Below are positions 9,259 through 20,300 of a DNA stretch of 26,544 nucleotides, piece after piece. The translations under genes were made by a program, and so were the position numbers. This DNA is from Amylostereum areolatum (lineage: Eukaryota; Basidiomycota; Agaricomycetes; Russulales; Stereaceae). The stretch spans positions 1-26,544 of the forward strand of contig SAXG01000164.1 in the NCBI GenBank assembly GCA_012932865.1. The letters are read 5' to 3'. The notes beneath the pieces were generated by a model. The model worked only from the letters and a program-made list of their open reading frames with translations, had not been told where the DNA came from and did no database searches. Within the stretch, counting starts at the first letter, position 1. Each line of letters opens with the position of its first letter.

Positions 9259-11172
9259 ATGGATATCATCATGCAGGCGTACCAGCTGCCCGAGGAGAAC
9301 ATCCCTGAATTTCCGATCGATGGAGACCTCATTAACGGTAAGCTTGCAGTAAATATCATGTTTTTTGAGGACGCCTCACATCTTCGTTTAGCTTTGATCA
9401 GGCAAAACCACAGCGCCTTTGTGTTTGCGGCCGAGTATGACCCCGCCCTCACAATCCATTCGGTACAATACCGGGACAGTAAGTGGGATGTGATGCTCTG
9501 TATCGACACGGCTAACCGGTGGTCCTCTGCCAGCTATGATTCCTCTCGAATTTCGCGAACAAGTAAACATACCCGCCGATGGTATCACGCTGACCAGTAA
9601 GCCCACAATTCAGGCTCATAAACAGTAATGTCTTCGGGACTCTGATATCCCCCATAACGTAGCCCTTCCCTTGGCGGCGCATCGACCATGGGCCCGGCAC
9701 CTCATTGCTGAGATCGACCAATGGCTCCGGCGCATTCAATTCGCCGCCGATGCATCCTACAACGCGGTGATAGGCGATGCGGTCATGGTTTCTGAGACTG
9801 TAAATCTGGTAGGATCGGAGCAGTCCAATCTGGCTCCAGGTATGTTTGTGCCAGTTACATTAGCTTGTCGCCTTGCTGACGTCCTTTTATATCTAGTCAC
9901 TCAATCACATATGATTGAGCTCACCCACCGTATGGCTGCCGTCGTGTCCGCGATGATGGATGAAGAACACGGGCGGCCTTCGTCGCCTGAAGAGACAGCA
10001 GAAGGTTTGTTTTTCCTTCTCTCTCGTGTTCAAAAATCTGACCTAAGAACCTCCATATGCGCCGCAGTGGTTGATTTGAACAGTAACCCCATCCTCATGG
10101 GACTTCAACCTATCTGTTCCACCCGCCTTGTCTGTCTGATCACCGTTGACTACTCAAGCGCATACATGGACCCCAAAAGCTGGCGGTCGGTCGACTTCGT
10201 CGACAAAGCGTTCGCTTCCTTGGGCGATAGCAACTTAATCCCCATCGTCAGCACCAAAAGGCCCAACAATCCCCGTGAGCTTGTGAATCCATACCGTAAG
10301 CCTACCTTCCTTTCCATCTTCTTAGCGTTAAACTTATAAAAATCACTCAAATTAGGCTATTTCTCCGATTTGCGTCTGTCTGGCCAAGACTCGACCTCAT
10401 ACGCGCTGGCGTACGCCCAGACGGTGAGCTATTTATTTGACTGTCAGCCCTGTGTTCTGACCAAAGCGCATTGATTTGCAGGTCGTTCTGCAAGCGCAAG
10501 ACGCCCTGAAAGCTGTAGTGGACCAAACGGTCAAGGATGCACTTCAGTACAGCGCCGTTTTCAGCCCAGCTGTTGAACGAACAGACGAAACTATCGTGAG
10601 CCACTTCAAGATTATTATCTCGGAGCTTTCGGAAGCCACACAGATACACTCCGTGATTTTTGAACCTGGACCGGAAGGACGCTCTCAAGCCTTCGCCTCG
10701 CCCACATTTCAACGCGTGTGCAGGGAACTTTTCAAAAAGCACCACGACATTCTTCACCACCTCCGCTTTCTGCTGTGCCAAGTTTCCAACGATGGAGACG
10801 CTGAGAGGATGACTCGGTTTTTCGGGCCTTACATGGCCACTAGAGTGCGTATTTTCCTACTCTCAAACCTTCGGCTCCACTAAACATCCACCTATAGATT
10901 GATTATATTATTATTGAGCATGCCAAAGCTCTGGTTTCCTCTCTTCAAGATCCCGCCGTCTTCCCGGCCACAACTCGCCAGGCCCTGGAGAAGATCGGCG
11001 CTCCACACACCCCGGCCCTGAGGTTTCAGTTTTACGAACGACAATGGGCGACATTTTACGAGCTTGGAAGCGCCCAGAGCTTCGCTCACAGTCGACGGGT
11101 TGTTACTTGGTTAAAGGTTCGTGCGTCCATCCACTTCATAGTTGGAGCTTCTTGCTAACTTGTTAGCGATAG
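9259..11172 (+). CDS. Unknown 465-residue protein, 10 exons
   Basis: Exons: 9259-9337, 9392-9478, 9534-9596, 9663-9839, 9897-10004, 10068-10295, 10356-10423, 10482-10844, 10898-11116, 11167-11172. All splice in frame to 466 codons without correction; introns are 50-66 bp. The protein is soluble and mostly helical. Segments include ARHLIAEIDQWLRRIQFAAD, LTHRMAAVVSAMMDEEHGR, LVCLITVDYSSAYMDPKSW, VVDQTVKDALQYSAVFSPA, HFKIIISELSEATQIHSVIF and IDYIIIEHAKALVSSLQD. I see no signal peptide, membrane segment or catalytic motif and recognise no family. The last exon is only CGA-TAG; reading through the last intron would add a short tail to a TAA instead. The MYND gene starts 510 bp downstream on the same strand, but I see no clear similarity between the two proteins. 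Confidence 0.75.
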
Positions 11173-11681
11173 AGCGGAATCATGGTTCCGCCGGCCTTTG
11201 TGTAAATCGAGTGGACTCGGAGTATGATGCTCAGCAATGGCCCCAGGGGCAGTTATTCCAAGTTGGCGGTGTTGTACTTTTTTGTCTGTGGATGGTGATG
11301 TAGTATGGTTTCGTTTCGATCTCCGTGTGTAACATGCAATTGATGTGTTCTCTTTCGCTTCAAGTTTCGCTTTCGTTGTGTTCGGAGACGGCACACTGCC
11401 AGGGGCGGCGCGAGCTCCACGAATTGTTAGATGTGCTCATCTTAACAGCTCCACCGGAGCCTGAACAGTGGGACCTCAACCGCCGAGCCCAAATTCCTGC
11501 CGAAAGAAGCGGCAGGAGTCTGTGGGACTCCTTCACCCTTTAGCAACCACAAACTTCAGCTCCACAGCCGGCGGCATGTCTGGTGGCCTGATGGATGCAG
11601 CAGCGGTATGGTCTTCTGGCTGCCAGTGGTTATAAGTACGTCTCACCGTTGTCGCATTTCTCGCCTACCGTTCACTCAAAC
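11173..11681 (+). promoter_or_regulatory. Upstream region of the MYND gene with TATA-like box
   Basis: No gene recognised in these 509 bp. TATAAGTA at 11631-11638 lies 44 bp before the ATG at 11682 and could be a TATA box with a short leader. The longer frame starting at 11595 reads through this box and is therefore unlikely as the true start. Confidence 0.4.
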
Positions 11682-13632
11682 ATGTCTTCCCCTGGGTTTG
11701 GCATAGCCATCCGAGTCACCACACCCTCTTCGCACATAACCTCCGCTTCCCTTCCTCCCGTATCCCCAAATGCAGCCGCCTTTGCACAGGCAACCTTTCA
11801 GCCTACCGTTTTTCAGGCGTTCTCTTGCGCCGCCGACCACCTAATCCATGTCATCGCAGGGCACCGGTGGGGGCACGAAGACCCTCTCCTACGAGGTCTG
11901 TCAAACGCCATTGCCATCGCAATGACTGTCCCAGACGAAGCCAAACACCGTCGGGTCTGGTGGGAAGCCGCCATATCGGTGGTGGATCAGTACGTGGCAT
12001 TTTGCTCACATCCATCTTTTGTCCTCGAGCCACCCGTGCGTTACGTCCTATTTCCGTCTGCCATACGTTACCTCTGACCTGCACCTCTAGGAACTCATTA
12101 TAAGCGTTCTTTCCGCTTTCGGTCGCATATGGCGGCAGACCCGAGCATTCATCCTAACTCAGCCGTACGACGCCGCCAACGGTTGGCTGGCGAGGGCGTT
12201 GGTCCACGGGGTCGGGCCTGTGTTTGCCAACATTTGGAACTCACGCCATCTTTTGAAGATGCAACCCGTCTGCGAATTGCCAGGCACCACTGAGCTCCGC
12301 CGTTCGTTATCCCTGAGCTTGTATTCTTTTTCGTTGCTTGTGGATATGAGGTCGGTCATTTCTGGCCTTTTCCCCCTCGGAGTCTAATAATCGTTATTGG
12401 TTTGTACATCAGCGTTGGCGTTGGGTACAAAGGCACAGAAACATTCTGGCGGGATAGCTTCGCAATCGAGGCTGCCATCGCTTGTTGGCATGCGATGCGC
12501 TCTGCACGCGACTGTGACCGTCTACTTGCAATGGAGACCATTCACTCTATGATTCATTCCCGCGCAGGCATCCCGGGAATCTCGCATGCCCTTTCGGCCA
12601 TCATCCCATCGGATCTCAGCGGTCGCCAGTTTATGGATCGCTTGCTTCTAGATTTTGAGACGTCATCCATGGTAGATGGATACCTTCTGGATCTTTCCAT
12701 CGTAGCCCTCCAGGCTGTACGGGCTCGTCCAGGCCTGCTGGCTGGTAACCGACAGGCGGCAATGAAGGGGCTCTTCCAGGCTTTCCAGCGACAAAGCCAT
12801 ACTGGGTCGTCGGATTGGGGTTGGAACGTTTGGAAGGCAATATCAGGTGTTTTGAGGTAAGTTCAAGTCGTTTATCCTGGTAATGAATAATACTGACTTT
12901 ACTTTGATGCAGAGAGACGTATATGGAGGTGGGATACAGGGTTATGCCTGCTGTTCACCTCATGCGCCCTCAACCTCGATCGGGAGCTGCCATCTGGCGC
13001 TGACATAGTCACCCACGCTGCGAGGGGTATCATCTACGCGGCAAAATCTCCCCAAGCGGACGTTGGTACGCCCTGTCCCGCTGTAATTCCTGTCATCCTT
13101 GTGTAAACATTGACCTTCTTGAGGTTTGGCCGTTGAGATCGCGACGGATGCCAGCGAGTACATTTACCAGTTGATGGTGGGATATCGGCGTGCAACTATG
13201 TTCGAAGACCTCCAGTTGTCCCTGAGGCCAATTTGGCGTGCAGCGGATGTCGCACTGAGCACCATGGACCCCATAACCAACATACCGCGTCGAACAAAGT
13301 ACAACTACCTTGCATACGTCTGGCGCATCTTAGGCGAGCTTCTGGAGGCTGCGGACGTCCCAACCGAAGACCCGGAGGTTTCATCCATGCCTTCAGCTCC
13401 AACGTCCCCACCGCCTCCAGCTCCGAAGACGTGCCACTGGGGGCGATGCTCTCAGCCTTCGGGCAAGACGCGGCGCTGCCGCGGGTGCGGGGTATTATAC
13501 TGCTCCAAGTTTTGTCAAGCAGGGTACGACGTCCTCGAGCTTCACGCCGGAGTTCAACTTAACGTTCGCGTTCGCAGAGATTGGAAGATGGATGGCCATA
13601 AAGCGGACTGCAGAAGGCTGAAAGCGCCGTAA
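11682..13632 (+). CDS. MYND-type zinc finger protein
   Basis: Exons 11682-12035, 12091-12350, 12413-12846, 12913-13065, 13124-13523 and 13578-13632 give 551 residues. The C-terminus (about residues 504-545) is a complete MYND finger, completed by the 54-bp last intron: C-x4-C-x9-C-x2-C-x4-C-x3-C-x9-H-x3-C, seen as CHWGRC, CRGCGVLYCSKFC and GDWKMDGHKADC. MYND fingers bind proline-rich partner proteins. A Pro/Ser-rich linker precedes the finger. The N-terminal 480 residues are helical and of no family I recognise; many Agaricomycete MYND proteins share this plan of a long helical body plus C-terminal finger. The exon 3 donor is at 12847 (CAG|GTGTTT); the later donor at GAG|GTAAGT would break the frame of exon 4. 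No SET domain is seen, so a methyltransferase role is not supported. Confidence 0.85.
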
Positions 13633-14378
13633 GTGTGGATGCCGGCGTGCAACAGCTGAGAGGGATAATGGGATGGTGCTAGGGTGTCTCACGCCTGGAA
13701 TTCTGATATTTTATTCCGTTACTCAGCTTCAAACGCACGACTGGCGGCTTTTACGGCGGTTTCAAGTTTGTCTATGTTTGAGAAATGTGTTACCTAAATT
13801 TGTTAAATAAAGAAAATGAATTTATTCAGCCGACTTATCTAAATGTGTTGCTTCGCCGGCGGGTTCCCCATCTCTCCCTCCACCAGCGCGGTGTCCCATT
13901 CCGCCAACCCTTATTTCCCAACCCCTAAGCGCCAGTTCCCGTAACACAACTACAAAAATACTTCAGCCCGTGTCAACGTAAGGTGCGTGTTTTACTGGTG
14001 TGGCATTGGCCGTGCCGCCGCAGTTTCGCATGCGCCTGCCGCTTCCTCTGCTGGCTGGCTTTTGGGTTGGAATTGACGGCCAGACGGTCCTCTTCTACAC
14101 CGAGAAGCTTCGCCAGCATGCGAAGTCAGCAATGTGGCGTGACGCAGCCCTTTGCCTCTCGCCTACGCCTCGGCCACACACGAACGCTGACCAGGGTTCT
14201 CAGGAACTCACAGCGAACGGACCCACCGTCACACGCGAAGACCATCGCACACAAAGACCATCAAACGCGAAGTTGATTCAGCAATGGAGCGGAAGGTGCG
14301 TTGTTTTCATCGCGAAGGGGAGGGCTCCGGCGTCGACGAGGTCGCGCACGCCGCGACGCGACGCGACGCGACAATACG
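13633..14378. other. Intergenic, possible 5' exons of the dioxygenase gene
   Basis: The first 350 bp are AT-richer and show nothing. From about 13983 to 14290 several frames are open, but none shows family features. ATG at 14284 followed by AAG|GTGCGT is an alternative first exon for the downstream dioxygenase. A short GACGC tandem (14353-14372) precedes the start chosen for that gene. Confidence 0.4.
14353..14372. repeat. GACGC short tandem repeat
   Basis: Four 5-bp units (GCGAC repeated), directly upstream of the chosen dioxygenase start. Confidence 0.6.
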
Positions 14379-16448
14379 ATGCGCGAAGTTCATAGTCACG
14401 TGTGGTCTCCTCGAGGCCCGGAGTCGCTCTTGCGTTGTCCCTCAGCCTCCCTCAGCCTGCCACACGGACTGCGCAGTCTTCCTCTGACATCACCCATTCA
14501 AACCAGACACGTTCTGGGCACATTTTCTCCACGTTCAACCTCGACGCGTTCACGGAAGACCATGACATTGTGCAGGTGGACGTGGACATCGCAGGCCTGT
14601 ACGCCGATGCTCTCCTGCAGCAGGAGCGGGGTGAGGCCGAAGACGACGACTCCGGCGGCGAGGAAGGTCGTTTTAACGGCAACAGTGCAAGGTGCGTACG
14701 CCTGGTCTTGTTTTCCGGGGTTGGCTCTGAACCCGCCGTCGTAGCGGCCACCCACAGGCGAGTAGGCGGCCTGCGAAGGCCAGTGGAGTCCCACCAACAC
14801 GTCCGCGGCGCATGTCGGATCCTGGTAAGCCTCAACCGCTTTAATCTCCCCCGCCCTGGTGCTTATCCTCATGGTAATAGAGGTTGTAGCTGCGCTTGCG
14901 GCCATTGCTGGGCGACCTAACCCCAAAAGCGTTCACAACGGTCCTCCGTGTCAATGCAGCAATCCCGGTGCGCATTCAACGGCTTTCCTGCGTTGTCTCC
15001 CCACTCATCATGTACAGCAGACGATATCCTTGTCGAGGATGCCCCCGGCGATCCTCAGCTCGTCGACGGCGCGCCTTCCTTTCAGCCCACGGAAAGCCAC
15101 AAGGCCAAGCAGGCGAAACGAACAGGCAACTGGCGGAAGCGCAAACGGCAAAACAAAGGCGGCGACGAACTTGAGGGTGGTGTGCATTTCTACAAAATGC
15201 CCCCCCACAGCTTGCTCAGCCGCACGGACCCGGAGACCGTCGAGTCCTTGACGGGTTCGTCCACCTTTGCGGAGCTTCCACGCTCAGCACCGGCCTACAT
15301 TGGCCACCGTGCTCAACCGCTCCCGGAGGGCGTCGAGTACCGGCGGCTCTACGAGCTTGGCGACCTGGAGAAGCAAGGGTACACGCTGAAAACTCATGAT
15401 GCGATGTGCGTAATTCCACCTCGTCAGACTGAGGCGCGTGGGCTCATGTCATCGCCCAAACAGCAAACCGCTCTTCATTGTCGACAAGAACCGCAACATC
15501 TTGGGCATGGGCCATAGCCTACCGGCTGCGCCGTCTTGGACGACAACCTGTTCGGAAAGTGATAAGGTAATGGGCCTGTCGCTCAATCTAATCAAGGACT
15601 GGGAGGCTGAAGAGCTTCATCACCGCCGAGGCGACTACTGCTTCCTCACGGCAGGGTTCTCCCATGGAGGCGGGCAGTCGGTAAGCGTGAGCTTCCGTTG
15701 CTTGTTTACTCACTCACCCAAAGGCGATGATCCAGGCGCCGTCGAATTGCACTCAGGGTAACAATCAGCTCAGGGAGGCCGTGGAGCGGGCACTGCTGGA
15801 CAACCCGAACATTCAGAACGCGGGAGGGTTTGGCGATGGTGCGTTCGACATTCAGCAACCTCGCCTTGCCTACGCGTACTGAATTTGTGAACAGCTGGGC
15901 TTGCCACCACTGCCCCCTCCATGTACCAATACTACTACACCACGATGCGCAAGCTAAAGGACCGGTGCAACCATCTCAATTTCCCCTACAAGAAGTCGCT
16001 CTACGCGTGCACGACGTTCAACTTTGGTCCGCAGGCTGTTACATTTGCTCACACGGACTATATGAACCTTGCGAATGGGTTCTGCTCGATTTTAGCTCTT
16101 GGCAACTATGACTACAAGAAAGGCGGCCACCTCGTTCTCCATTCCCTCAAGCTAATCATCGAATTTCCACCCAACACCACCTTCACAGTCATGTCCGCGT
16201 GCTGTGTGCATTCCAACACGGCGATCGCCCCCCATGAATACCGTCGGTCGATCACGCAGTACAGTGCCGGCGGCTTGTTTCGCTGGGTTGAAAACAACTT
16301 CCGACGAAGCAAGAAGGTCACCACGAAGGCGGCGAAGGAGGCTGAGGCCGAGCGTGGGCGCAGGCGTTGGGAGGGGCCGTTGGGCAAGGGGCTATTGTCT
16401 ACCGTTGACGGGTTGAAGGCAGACGCCCGTCGTGTTTTCGGTATTTGA
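14379..16448 (+). CDS. TET/JBP-type 2-oxoglutarate/Fe(II) dioxygenase
   Basis: Basidiomycete member of the TET/JBP superfamily, which oxidises 5-methylcytosine or thymine in DNA; the substrate here is inferred. Exons: 14379-14399, 14477-14691, 14745-14824, 14881-14940, 15018-15405, 15464-15680, 15736-15838, 15895-16448, about 545 residues, all in frame. The first exon is uncertain: there is no ATG in the second exon's frame and TAG stands at 14393, so a short upstream exon is needed. Core features: RRGDYCFLTAGFSHGGGQS, then TTFNFGPQAVTFAHTDYMNL with the Fe-binding His (16050-16052) and Asp (16056-16058), KGGHLVLHSLKLIIEFPP, the distal Fe-binding His in CVHSN (16209-16211), and Arg in YRRSITQYSAGGLFRWVE (from 16242), expected to bind 2-oxoglutarate. 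All key residues are present, so it is probably active. The N-terminal half is acidic, then basic (NWRKRKRQNKGG) and could bind DNA. It lies 859 bp upstream of, and co-oriented with, the transposase. Confidence 0.85.
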
Positions 16449-17306
16449 AGAAGGACCGCTGCCGGATTGAACGGAGACCTTGATCTGATCGGGGTCGGTG
16501 AGTGGACTTTCCCCTTATCGTGCTCTCTTCATATCCACGCCGCTGCTTTACATCTAACTGTTTCGTCCCCTTCTCCTTTTTCTCCTTCGCTATCCTCACG
16601 TCTTGCCACTGTACGTTCCTCTCAAACCGGCTCGAGTGAGCGACCGTGTTCACCCTTGTCTTCCTGGATCGCTCGCCGGTACGTCTCAATTGTTTATTCT
16701 CGCTCACCCTCGTCCTCACATGTCTCTCGCAACGTCGCGACTTTTTTTCTTGCCCCTTGCTCTTCCCTTGACACAAAATCGCCTATTTTTACCACCTCAT
16801 ACCCTACTCCGCTACCCTACGTCCGCTACGCGCATGCAGGCGTCCGAACCCTCCCGGGTCAGCGGACAATGGCGCTCAGGGACCGCAATAGATTGCATTG
16901 CCCTGTATTCGCGCGTCATCACGTCATCGCCGTGCTCCTCAACTCACAGCGACATTGATTACAAACGATAGACTTGCGGCTGATCGATTGATCAACCCTA
17001 GTAGTAGTAGTAGATCACGTCTAATAGATAACCATCCTGATAAGATGTGCATGACTTTGCGAGCACGTGTCACTGAAAAGTTTCAAACTTGAAGTTGAGA
17101 ACCCTCTCACCGACGCGACAACCTCTAAACTTGAAGCATCCAAGCATTTCAAGTGTGCTCAAGTACTATCGCCGGACCTCCCACACGTGAGTCAGCCTTT
17201 GTCCACCTTTCTTTCCTAGAAAGTGCCTCTTGTCATCGCCGTGCACTTGCTTGGTGCCAATCGAACTCGTCCTCAAGGTCTCGTCACGTCTTCTTCTAGG
17301 CTCCCC
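16449..17306. other. Region between dioxygenase and transposase genes
   Basis: No gene recognised. Bases 16500-16800 are pyrimidine-rich on the plus strand, which makes long but meaningless frames. The second half must hold the transposase promoter and, if the element ends between the two genes, its left terminus. It contains a TAG triplet run (16996-17011) and a cluster of CTTGAA/TTCAAG motifs (17083-17162). I could not find the inverted counterpart of the presumed right terminus (CAGCCCGTACTA at 22282-22293) here. Confidence 0.45.
17083..17162. repeat. Cluster of CTTGAA/TTCAAG motifs 5' of the transposase
   Basis: AAACTTGAAG occurs at 17086-17095 and 17128-17137. TTCAA/TTGAA form an inverted pair at 17083-17094. 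CTTGAA (17131-17136) pairs with TTCAAG (17149-17154). CTCAAG follows at about 17159. Such clustered short motifs in both orientations resemble the subterminal transposase-binding repeats of CACTA elements. Confidence 0.4.
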
Positions 17307-20300
17307 ATGGACAACCTCGATGAACTCGACCCCGCCGCTCTCCGCATCGCTCACCGGCAAGCTAGGGTTCCTTCCCCAACGCCCGGAACCTTAGAATGCC
17401 TGTGTGGACGGACTTTTGTCCAGCCAGCTGGCTATGGGACCCATGTACGGTCGTGCACTGCCGGCAAGCAACGGCTTCGCGAAGTCCGAGCAGCTGCCTG
17501 CCAGGCCCGGGATCATAACAAGCGCGCTCGACTGGAACAGGGGCTTGAGGAGCCCGAAGAGCCCAACATGTCTTCCCTTGAAGCGACAACAGGACCATCC
17601 GGAGATAACCAGGTGTGCACCAGTCTTCACAGCAAGCAAGCAAACCTAATGCTTGGGACCAGATGCTCGAGGCAGATGAAGACAACGAGGCTAGCGTGCC
17701 GTTGACGCCGCCTCCCGCTCCTCCAAAGCTAACCGGAGACGGCAGACCCATACGCGGCACGCGAGGTGTTTTGCCACGCCGATTTGAAGATGATCCCCCT
17801 GCGCCGAGCTCGCACCTTCCGCCCCCCGACGTTCCGCCGCCCTTACATCTGGTCAATGCCGGCGCTTCGAACCTTGGCGACGCCATCTACGAATCCAGTG
17901 GCCCAAATAACGCGCCCTTCAGCTTCCACGCGCCTGAAGTAGTCGCGCCCACCGTGCCGGAGATTCAGACGCTTGACTCGCCCGTGAACGCGTTCGGCCT
18001 CTTCCGACGTTATCGCGCTTCAACCTATCCGGTTCATGACCCCGACGCGAACATCCAACGGGAGGAACTGGTTGACGAAGCCCCTAGGGTACTCGCCCCA
18101 TGCCCTCCGCCCCACGACGAGAACTCCGACGCCCCCTCTTCATCCTCATTGCAACCTGCACCGGCAAATTCCATATCAGCCCTGTGGCCCTTCCCAAACC
18201 GCAGCGCGTTTGAGTACAGCGACTGGTACTGGACGGGAGGAAGCCAAAAGACGATCAAAGCTCACGACGATTTAATCTACCTCTTCAACCAGGACTGGTT
18301 CAAACCATCCGACGTGGCCAACGCGCCGTGGTCCAAAATCAACAAGCTCCTGGTTGAAGAGCGGCCAACCGACGCCGACGACGGGTGGGAAGATGACGTC
18401 GCAGAGGCCAGCTCGTGGAAGGATACGCCCATCCGTTTTGCCGTCCCTCTTCGAAGTGGGGAGGAAGGGTACTTGGATTACGACGCGGGCACCCTTCGGC
18501 ATCGGAATCTTACCAGTGTCATTCGCGACAAACTTCGGGACGATAGCTGCCACCGTTCCTTCCACTACGAACCATATGAACATCGATGGCAGGCCACGGC
18601 ATCTGCACCTTCCGAGCGGGTTCATGGGGAGCTGTATACCTCCGACGCTTTCATCGAGGCGCACAAAAAGCTGCAGGCCAGTCCGCCCGAGCCAGGCTGC
18701 ACACTCCCGCGCGTCGTTGTGGGGCTTATGTGCGGTTCAGATTCGTCTCACTTAGCACAGTTCGGTAATGCGAAGATGTGGCCTTTTTACACCTTGTACG
18801 GCAACGAGTCTAAGTACATTCGAAGCAAGCCATCTGCAAATCTTTGCGAGCACGTCGCATATTTCCAGTCGGTGTGTATTGCCGTGCTCTTCCCATGGTA
18901 AATAACAATAACTGAAATGAAGACGTAGCTGCCCGACGAGTTCAAAGACTTCATCCTCCTGCACACAGGCGCTGGGCCAAGCCAACAGCTGGACACTCAC
19001 TGCAAACGTGAAATGTACCATGCTCAACTGAGGATTTTGCTGGATGAGGAGTTCATGGTTGCATACGAGCACGGCATTGTCGTTCTTTGCCCAGACGGGA
19101 TCCATCGACGTTTCTATCCGCGTTTGTTTACTTACTCGGCAGACTATCCTGAAAAGTGAGCGTTTGCCATTGATGCGAGCTGCCTGGCATTTTTCACTGA
19201 CCTCGCTTGACAGGATACTGCTCGCCGGCGTTCGACACCTGGGGCGTTGCCCTTGTCCCAGGTGTACGATTCTCATGGACGATGTCCACATGATGGGCTC
19301 GGTGAAAGATATGGAAGACCGACGACGCCTGGCCCGCCATGATGACGACGACAGGCGGGGCAAAGTGGAAGCGGCGCGCACGCTGATCTACCGGGACAAG
19401 TACGTGGTCAACAGTGCCGCAGTAGAGCGTATTCTCCAGGAAACATCGCTGGTCCCCACCGAGGTTGGTGTTTCGTAATGATCTTCGCTGTGCACGTTTA
19501 AGAATGACCACTGCCTAGAACACGATATCAAGATGCCTGAGTCGGTTCGACGCCGACATGTTCCCGATCTTTGTCGTTGATCTCATGCATGAATTCGAGC
19601 TCGGCGTTTGGAAGGCCCTATTCCTCCATCTCCTCAGGATTCTGGACGCTCTTAAGCTTCTTCCCGAGCTTGACAGACGGTACGTTTGCCTGACTCCTTG
19701 CTAGCCCTCCGCCTACCGACCAACGATCACAGGTATCGCCTGGTGCCTGTGTTTGGACACGACACCATTCGCAAGTTCTCAAGGAATGTTTCTGAACACT
19801 ACCAATTCGCTGCAAGGGACTACGAGGACATTCTTCAGGTATAGTCGGCGTCTTCATGATCCAACGTCACCATGGATGGCTAAAGTTCGACGGCAGTGTG
19901 CTATTCCTGTATTTGAAGGGCTGTTACCCGACCCTGATGATAACGAGCAACTTCTGGAGCTACTGCACTTCGCTGGATACTGGCATGGGCTAGCAAAGCT
20001 GCGAATGCACACTGATACGACCGTGTCAATCTTTCGCGATGTCACACAAGAGCTTGGCGAGGCCGTGCGCAAGTTTCAAGACACCATATGCAAGAAGTAT
20101 CCTGCAAAAGAGCTGAAACGAGAGGCTGAGGCTCGCATGCGACGTCAAGCCAGGCAAGCAACTGACAAGGTCCACCTTTCCTCTTGCATTGGTACACCTT
20201 GTCTGATGCGACTCGATCCTCGATAGGCATCGGCAGGCGTCATACCAAACGGTTCCATGGACCCAGTCGACAACCCCTCAGACACCCAAAACACCGGCGT

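Noticed and set aside
8946..9509. Minus-strand 187-codon open frame
   Set aside because: It overlaps the first exons of the plus-strand 465-residue gene and has no recognisable protein content.
14402..14476. Starting the dioxygenase at 14402
   Set aside because: The codon at 14402 is GTG, preceded in frame by TAG at 14393, and the frame has no ATG before the conserved part; a spliced upstream exon is more likely.
5931..17189. CACGTG sites (5932, 8865, 14397, 17064, 17184) as a shared regulon signal
   Set aside because: About six copies of a given hexamer are expected by chance in 26.5 kb.
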